Shown here one piece after another: positions 35,974-39,608 of a DNA stretch of 39,608 nt (within the stretch, counting starts at the first letter, position 1; each line of letters opens with the position of its first letter). The position numbers and the translations under genes are program-made. Location: positions 1 through 39,608 of IMG/VR virus record IMGVR_UViG_3300012359_000033. One strand, written 5' to 3'. The notes beneath the pieces were generated by a model. It searched no databases, was not told the DNA's origin, and worked only from the letters and a program-made list of their open reading frames with translations. Origin of the DNA: a virus.

Positions 35974-36136
35974 GGAGGACCTCCGCGATGAGTTGGACGA
36001 TCAGCACGACCAGATACAAGCAGAATGAGACCACGGTGGCGCCGAGAGCCACCACCACGATCCTCCCCACCAACCGGCCCAGTTTGCTGCCGGTGTTGTA
36101 TCCCGGCGACCTAGTATCCGGAGTCTTGTCGTCCAC
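35954..36136 (-). CDS. 60-aa single-pass membrane protein
   Basis: A GTG at 36136 with GGAG 9 nt upstream encodes a polar N-terminus (VDDKTPDTRSPGYNTGSKLG) followed by a long hydrophobic helix (VVVALGATVVSFCLYLVVLI) and a short end. It overlaps the MazG-like gene by 26 nt and the next gene's TTG start by 20 nt. The function is unknown; it is one of several tiny membrane genes wedged between enzyme genes. Confidence 0.6.
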   Translation of the reverse strand: MDDKTPDTRSPGYNTGSKLGRLVGRIVVVALGATVVSFCLYLVVLIVQLIAEVLLDISHL

Positions 36137-36560
36137 GGTTCTTACTCCAAGCCTTGAAGTATTCGGCGAACAGTTCGTCGGCCGAGATTCCGGCGGTGAT
36201 GCAGATCTCCACGAAGAAGTGGAGTGAGTCGGCCATCTCCTCACGGAACTTGTCCGGGTCGCTGGCGACGAAGGTCTGCTTCCACGGTTTGCTGATCTTG
36301 AGCTCCTGCATGCCCTCGCCCAGCTCGCGGACCAAGAAGCCGAAGAGTTCGTGGATGCGAGCCTGAACCAGCCGAGAGTCCAGATCTCCGAGATCGGCAA
36401 TCTCCACGACATGGCCGAAATTGGTCTTCTCGATGCCGTGGTATCGGGCCATCAATATCTCCTGGCCCGAGAAGATGGTGCGGAGAAAGTCGACGGCGTT
36501 GATACCGTCGGGAGTCCATGGCGAAGCGTAAGGAATCAAGTCAGTGTGATCGTCGGTCAT
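36111..36560 (-). CDS. all-alpha dUTPase / MazG-like NTP pyrophosphohydrolase
   Basis: This 149-aa protein resembles dimeric dUTPases and MazG-type enzymes that cut NTPs to NMP and pyrophosphate. Visible are the first acidic helix (FGFLVRELGEGMQELK), the E-x-x-D helix FREEMADSLHFFVEICITAG, DELFAEYFKAW, and the C-terminal KNRGRQDSGY common in this family. A dUTP-clearing role fits with the UDG-like polymerase and deaminase. AAGG lies 9 nt before the ATG, which overlaps the upstream kinase gene. Confidence 0.7.
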   Translation of the reverse strand: MTDDHTDLIPYASPWTPDGINAVDFLRTIFSGQEILMARYHGIEKTNFGHVVEIADLGDLDSRLVQARIHELFGFLVRELGEGMQELKISKPWKQTFVASDPDKFREEMADSLHFFVEICITAGISADELFAEYFKAWSKNRGRQDSGY

Positions 36561-37098
36561 GGTGTTTCGCCTTCATGTCGCATCGAAGTAGGATTGAGTC
36601 AACCAGCTGGTCGAACCGGACGTCGACATCCTGCGCGGTGTAGTCGAACGATAGCGCCTGGGGGTCCAACGCCATCCGGTTCAGGTAAGCGTTGTATAGC
36701 TGTTGGACGTGCTGCCTGACCACCACGTTCTGGACGTCGTCTCTGACATTGGCCCACACGTGGGGGAATGGTGGCATGCAGTAGACCACCACCGGCTGGA
36801 TGTGAACAACCAGCTTCGTCATAGACTCCTGAAACCACCGAGGGTCCCAGAACCTCTCGTCGACCTCACGGTTGTTGAGCACCGCACTGTAGATGGGCTC
36901 GGAGATCAACCGGTGGCGATCGTAGATGGCCCGATGGAACCCTTTGGCCAAATTGTCATCGGTCCATTGCCGTAGATCTACCATGGGCCGAGTGTCGCTG
37001 TCGACCACCTTGCGAGCCACCGGCATGTTCAGCGCTCGGGACAACTGCCAGGCCAGCGTGCTCTTGCCGGATCCGTCGCATCCTTCGATAATGATCAT
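36541..37098 (-). CDS. thymidylate kinase-like dNMP kinase
   Basis: This 185-aa protein has a P-loop GCDGSGKST (6-14) at the N-terminus, the DR motif in YDRHRLISEPIY (Asp60, Arg61), and the length and topology of thymidylate/deoxynucleoside monophosphate kinases. It would phosphorylate dTMP or a modified dNMP to the diphosphate. It sits in the pyrimidine cluster, and its start overlaps the preceding stop (ATGA). Confidence 0.75.
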   Translation of the reverse strand: MIIIEGCDGSGKSTLAWQLSRALNMPVARKVVDSDTRPMVDLRQWTDDNLAKGFHRAIYDRHRLISEPIYSAVLNNREVDERFWDPRWFQESMTKLVVHIQPVVVYCMPPFPHVWANVRDDVQNVVVRQHVQQLYNAYLNRMALDPQALSFDYTAQDVDVRFDQLVDSILLRCDMKAKHHDRRSH

Positions 37099-37412
37099 GA
37101 AGATGCAACCCCCTTCTTGCCGGAGCCTGTGCAGGTGACATGAGGCCGACTAGCACTGGTATGGTGGGGCAGAATCCAGTCGCCTGTCACATGCTGCCTG
37201 GACAGCTCTATCGTCTGGAACTCCCTGCCGCAACCATTCTCGTCGCAGCGGTAGATCTTGGCGCCCAGCGGAGTCTCGACCCAGAGATCGATTCCCACAC
37301 CCACCAGGCCGATCGGCGTTCTGTCGACGTAGCCTAGAGTCTCTGCTCGCTCCACGAACGTCTTGACGTCCTTGAGACTCAGCACTGTGCCGTTGAACTT
37401 CTCGATGAGCAT
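37095..37412 (-). CDS. hypothetical protein with Cys pair
   Basis: This 105-aa protein is unrecognised. It starts MLIEKFNGTVLSLKDVKTFV, has a beta-rich core (IGLVGVGIDLWVETPLGAKI) and IYRCDENGCGREF, whose Cys-x4-Cys plus a later Cys might bind zinc. AGGAGG lies 6 nt before the ATG. It is co-transcribed with the kinase; the stop overlaps the kinase start. Confidence 0.5.
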   Translation of the reverse strand: MLIEKFNGTVLSLKDVKTFVERAETLGYVDRTPIGLVGVGIDLWVETPLGAKIYRCDENGCGREFQTIELSRQHVTGDWILPHHTSASRPHVTCTGSGKKGVASS

Positions 37413-37456
37413 CGTTTACCTCCTTCAACTAAGTCTATCACTCTCCAATCCCGGCA

Positions 37457-38947
37457 TCAACCTTCCCGAAGCAGGGACTCGGGGGACGCCATAACCGCCT
37501 TCGCGACATCACCATCCTGCTGGAGAGTCTCGTAGACCACTTCGTCGATGGTGCCCCAGGCTAGTAGATACACGAAGCGGTTACCTTTAGCTGCGTGCAG
37601 AGCGATTCTGTCCTCAGCTTGAGTATAGTCCACGTAGCTGAGAGTCAGTGAGAACCAGATGAACGTGCCGGCGGTCGATAGATCGATGCCCAGCGAACCA
37701 GCCGCCGGCTGCATCACAAACACCGCACACCCGTCGGTGTGGGCCCTGAACGACTTGATGTTTTTATCTCGGTCCAGGCGACTGATCGCCCCATACAGCT
37801 CGAAGCATTTGATCTTGAGCTGGTCACAGACTGAGACGATAGCCTTGATGTCGCTCACGAACTGAGCGGCGATGACCACCTTCTCATCATTCTCCTGAAG
37901 ATCCACCAACAGATCTCGAAGAACATCCAGTTTCTCCTGGCCCACCCGGTGCAGTCGGCCGTTGGGATACTCGTCGGACGGCACCGTGCGGGCCACTCCG
38001 GAGGTGATCTGTCTCAATCTGATCAACTGGACTATCTTTAGGGAGGCTTCAGTGATCTCGCCAGTCTCTATGCGATGGATCATGTCTCGGGCCATGTCGT
38101 CGTAGGCAGGCCCAGAGTCTGTGAGTGGCACCCAGATTATTTCAGGGGGCAGTCTCTCCGGTAGATCGAAGCACTCCTCGCGGGTGATGGCGAAAGCGTC
38201 TTGATGAATTCTTCGATGCAATTCTCGAGTGTTGATGTTGCCCAGCCACTTGGAGTAGCCGTTCAACTGTATCCACCTACCGAAGTGGGCCTTAAACTCA
38301 CGGAAGCTCATGTCGTCGAATCGACTAGGGTTCAAGAACTGCCATTGAGACCAGATGTCGAACACCCGCTTCTTTTTGGTGACCACCGTACCGGTCATGA
38401 TCACCCGATAGTCCGCGGAGTCACCCAGCTTCCACACCAGCTTGGACTTCTTGGCTGTGGGGGACTTGATGCGATGACTTTCGTCGAGGCCGATGGCGTG
38501 AGGCTGCCAGGCGTCCAGAGCGGCGAACACGGTGAACCTACCCCCCCGGCTCTTAGACCGACGCTTGTAGCCCCCCTTGTCTCGATAGACTGAGCCGGGA
38601 GTGGACAGCGCGTCGTAGTTGATCACCACCACATCCAACAGGCCGTCGCCGAATCGGGGTAAAGGTGTGGTCTTGCGAGAGTCGCTGTCCCACACCAATA
38701 GACGATAGTTCACGGGGCAGTGGGCTTCAAACTCATCTCTCCACACGCCCATGACCGACACCGGGCAGAAGATCAGCACTCGGTCGACCCTGCCCAGCGT
38801 GTGGAGAATCGACACGTAGTCGATGAACGTCTTGGTCTTGCCGGTTCTTGGGGCCATCAGAAGCGCGCCGCCGAACCCGTTGTTCAACAACGTCTTGACC
38901 GCGGCGACTTGGTGCTTGTAGGGCTGGGTTTTGAATCTATACTTCAT
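37457..38947 (-). CDS. SNF2-type superfamily 2 helicase
   Basis: This 496-aa protein has SF2 motifs: a Q-like YKHQVAAV, Walker A MAPRTGKTK (31-39), RVLIFCPVSVMGVW (motif Ia), the DESH box in IGLDESHRIKSP (155-158), a GT motif (VIMTGTVVTKK), VVIAAQFVSDI, and motif VI YTQAEDRIALHAAKG. It probably remodels or unwinds replication and recombination intermediates using ATP. The length is typical of compact phage SNF2 helicases. Its start overlaps the stop of the gene upstream (ATGA). Confidence 0.85.
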   Translation of the reverse strand: MKYRFKTQPYKHQVAAVKTLLNNGFGGALLMAPRTGKTKTFIDYVSILHTLGRVDRVLIFCPVSVMGVWRDEFEAHCPVNYRLLVWDSDSRKTTPLPRFGDGLLDVVVINYDALSTPGSVYRDKGGYKRRSKSRGGRFTVFAALDAWQPHAIGLDESHRIKSPTAKKSKLVWKLGDSADYRVIMTGTVVTKKKRVFDIWSQWQFLNPSRFDDMSFREFKAHFGRWIQLNGYSKWLGNINTRELHRRIHQDAFAITREECFDLPERLPPEIIWVPLTDSGPAYDDMARDMIHRIETGEITEASLKIVQLIRLRQITSGVARTVPSDEYPNGRLHRVGQEKLDVLRDLLVDLQENDEKVVIAAQFVSDIKAIVSVCDQLKIKCFELYGAISRLDRDKNIKSFRAHTDGCAVFVMQPAAGSLGIDLSTAGTFIWFSLTLSYVDYTQAEDRIALHAAKGNRFVYLLAWGTIDEVVYETLQQDGDVAKAVMASPESLLREG

Positions 38948-39300
38948 ACTGCCCTCGGGTCGTCGGGATAGTACCCTTCGTCGTGGATCATGACCGCGTC
39001 GACCACTACTCGGGGTACGTTAGGATTGTATGTGATGTTGCGCTTGATGATGTTGCCCAGCCTGAGGATACCCCCGGTTGGCCTACCACATTCCCTATGG
39101 ACCCACCATCTATATTTAGTGCCTAGGCTGCTTAACTTTCCCCCGTGGCGATTGAACCGATCGTCCGGACATTTGCATCGAGTGCGGGGAACTTGAAAGA
39201 TCCCGACAATCCTGAGTGACTCCGGTGAGTCTAGCTTGTCCACAAGCTTGGCCACTCGGTCGTCGTCGAGATCGACCTCCAGCAGCAGATATTGAGTCAT
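38944..39300 (-). CDS. hypothetical protein, first gene of the leftward metabolism operon
   Basis: This 118-aa protein (start MTQYLLLEVDLDDDRVAKLV) is unrecognised. It has an acidic N-terminus, then RTRCKCPDDRFNRHGGKLSS and WWVHRECGRP, with three Cys and two His that could bind zinc. The ATG at 39300 is 5 nt after a TAGTAT -10 box with no ribosome site, so it is probably leaderless. It leads the long leftward set that contains the helicase and nucleotide enzymes. Confidence 0.55.
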   Translation of the reverse strand: MTQYLLLEVDLDDDRVAKLVDKLDSPESLRIVGIFQVPRTRCKCPDDRFNRHGGKLSSLGTKYRWWVHRECGRPTGGILRLGNIIKRNITYNPNVPRVVVDAVMIHDEGYYPDDPRAV

Positions 39301-39305
39301 GCTCA

Positions 39306-39335
39306 ATACTACCACATATCATGACCACGCAGCAA
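39306..39335 (-). promoter_or_regulatory. leftward promoter of the metabolism operon (TTGCTG-18-TAGTAT)
   Basis: -35 TTGCTG (39335-39330) and -10 TAGTAT (39311-39306) with an 18-bp spacer. The -10 is followed by TGAGC, then the ATG at 39300. It drives the genes to the left from the divergent gap with 39473. Confidence 0.55.
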
Positions 39336-39394
39336 GGTGAGAAGATACCTCATATGCGCGCTATATGAATCGCCTCGTCGAGCTTCCCGTCGCC

Positions 39395-39423
39395 TTGACA
39401 CTGTCGCCCCATACCGATAGATT
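39395..39423 (+). promoter_or_regulatory. rightward promoter (TTGACA-17-TAGATT)
   Basis: -35 TTGACA (39395-39400), a 17-bp spacer and -10 TAGATT (39418-39423). A leader of about 45 nt precedes the acidic-protein gene and includes GGAGG. Confidence 0.65.
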
Positions 39424-39472
39424 GGTTATGTATTGATCGCCCCGCCTGGGGCACCCTAACCTGGAGGACGAT

Positions 39473-39608
39473 ATGGCGACTGCCACCAGCCGCACTCGGA
39501 AGGCCACGGCGGCCAAGGCCAAGCCGGCGCCCGAGCCGGAGCCCGAGGAGATCGAAGAGGTCGAGGACGAGGAGTTCGAGGAGATCGAGGAGGCCGAGGA
39601 GAGCTCGA
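39473..39608 (+). CDS. acidic protein, N-terminal 45 residues (truncated by window edge)
   Basis: A rightward gene starts at the ATG at 39473 with GGAGG 5 nt upstream and runs off the window. The visible N-terminus is Ala/Lys/Pro-rich (MATATSRTRKATAAKAKPAP) and then a run of Glu and Asp (EIEEVEDEEFEEIEEAEESS). This basic-then-acidic head could belong to a DNA-associated or structural protein, but 45 residues do not allow a family call. Confidence 0.55.
   Translation, partial: MATATSRTRKATAAKAKPAPEPEPEEIEEVEDEEFEEIEEAEESS

Overview
This window looks like part of a double-stranded DNA, tailed (siphovirus-like) bacteriophage genome. The host is probably a high-GC actinobacterium; I infer this from the strong G/C bias at third codon positions, the many GTG and TTG starts, and several genes that appear to be transcribed without a leader. 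It is not host chromosome: terminase, portal, scaffold, tail fibre, phage recombination genes and a phage-type replication and nucleotide module are packed together with ATGA/GTGA overlaps. I see no integrase, tRNA or rRNA gene, CRISPR array or insertion sequence.

Layout. (1) 1-10.8 kb, leftward: virion module. In transcription order: a small membrane protein, a 421-aa possible small terminase subunit, small zinc-finger and membrane proteins, a JAB/MPN protease, a DUF2829/Tad2-like anti-Thoeris candidate, a permuted papain-like (YiiX-type) hydrolase, a baseplate/tail protein, a tail fibre, a decoration-like beta protein, large terminase, portal, scaffold, and the first 44 codons of a capsid-region gene that runs off the left edge. 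(2) 10.9-15.9 kb: sparse control region with separately promoted small genes (a secreted/lipoprotein, two small acidic proteins, a membrane-anchored protein, a helix-turn-helix protein), long AT-rich gaps, inverted repeats and a candidate small RNA. (3) 15.9-20.7 kb, leftward: one operon of mostly unrecognised small genes, headed by a ribbon-helix-helix-like protein and driven by a good promoter at 20675-20703. (4) 21.0-23.3 kb, leftward: primase-helicase. (5) 23.4-26.9 kb, rightward: divergent set of small genes, several with Cys-rich zinc-binding motifs, including one coding region with no usable start codon. (6) 27.0-39.3 kb, leftward: DNA metabolism. It has a VRR-NUC nuclease, an SSB-like protein, a Sak4-like ATPase, a Cas4-like exonuclease, a UDG-PolA fusion polymerase, dCMP deaminase, two thymidylate-synthase-fold proteins, a MazG/dUTPase-type protein, a dNMP kinase and an SNF2-type helicase. 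(7) 39.4 kb to the right edge: the start of a rightward gene for an acidic protein.

How the parts fit. The PolA, primase-helicase, SNF2 helicase, SSB-like, Sak4 and Cas4 proteins could together replicate and recombine the genome. The deaminase, ThyA-fold pair, MazG-like protein and kinase reshape the pyrimidine nucleotide pool, possibly toward a modified base. The most distinctive regulatory signal is a repeated promoter design: a -35/-10 pair with about 17 bp between them and the -10 box ending 5-7 nt (usually exactly 6) before an ATG, so the mRNA would begin at the start codon. In three of these a G-run (AGGGGG) abuts the -10 box. Functional calls rest on motifs recognised by eye; no database search was run.
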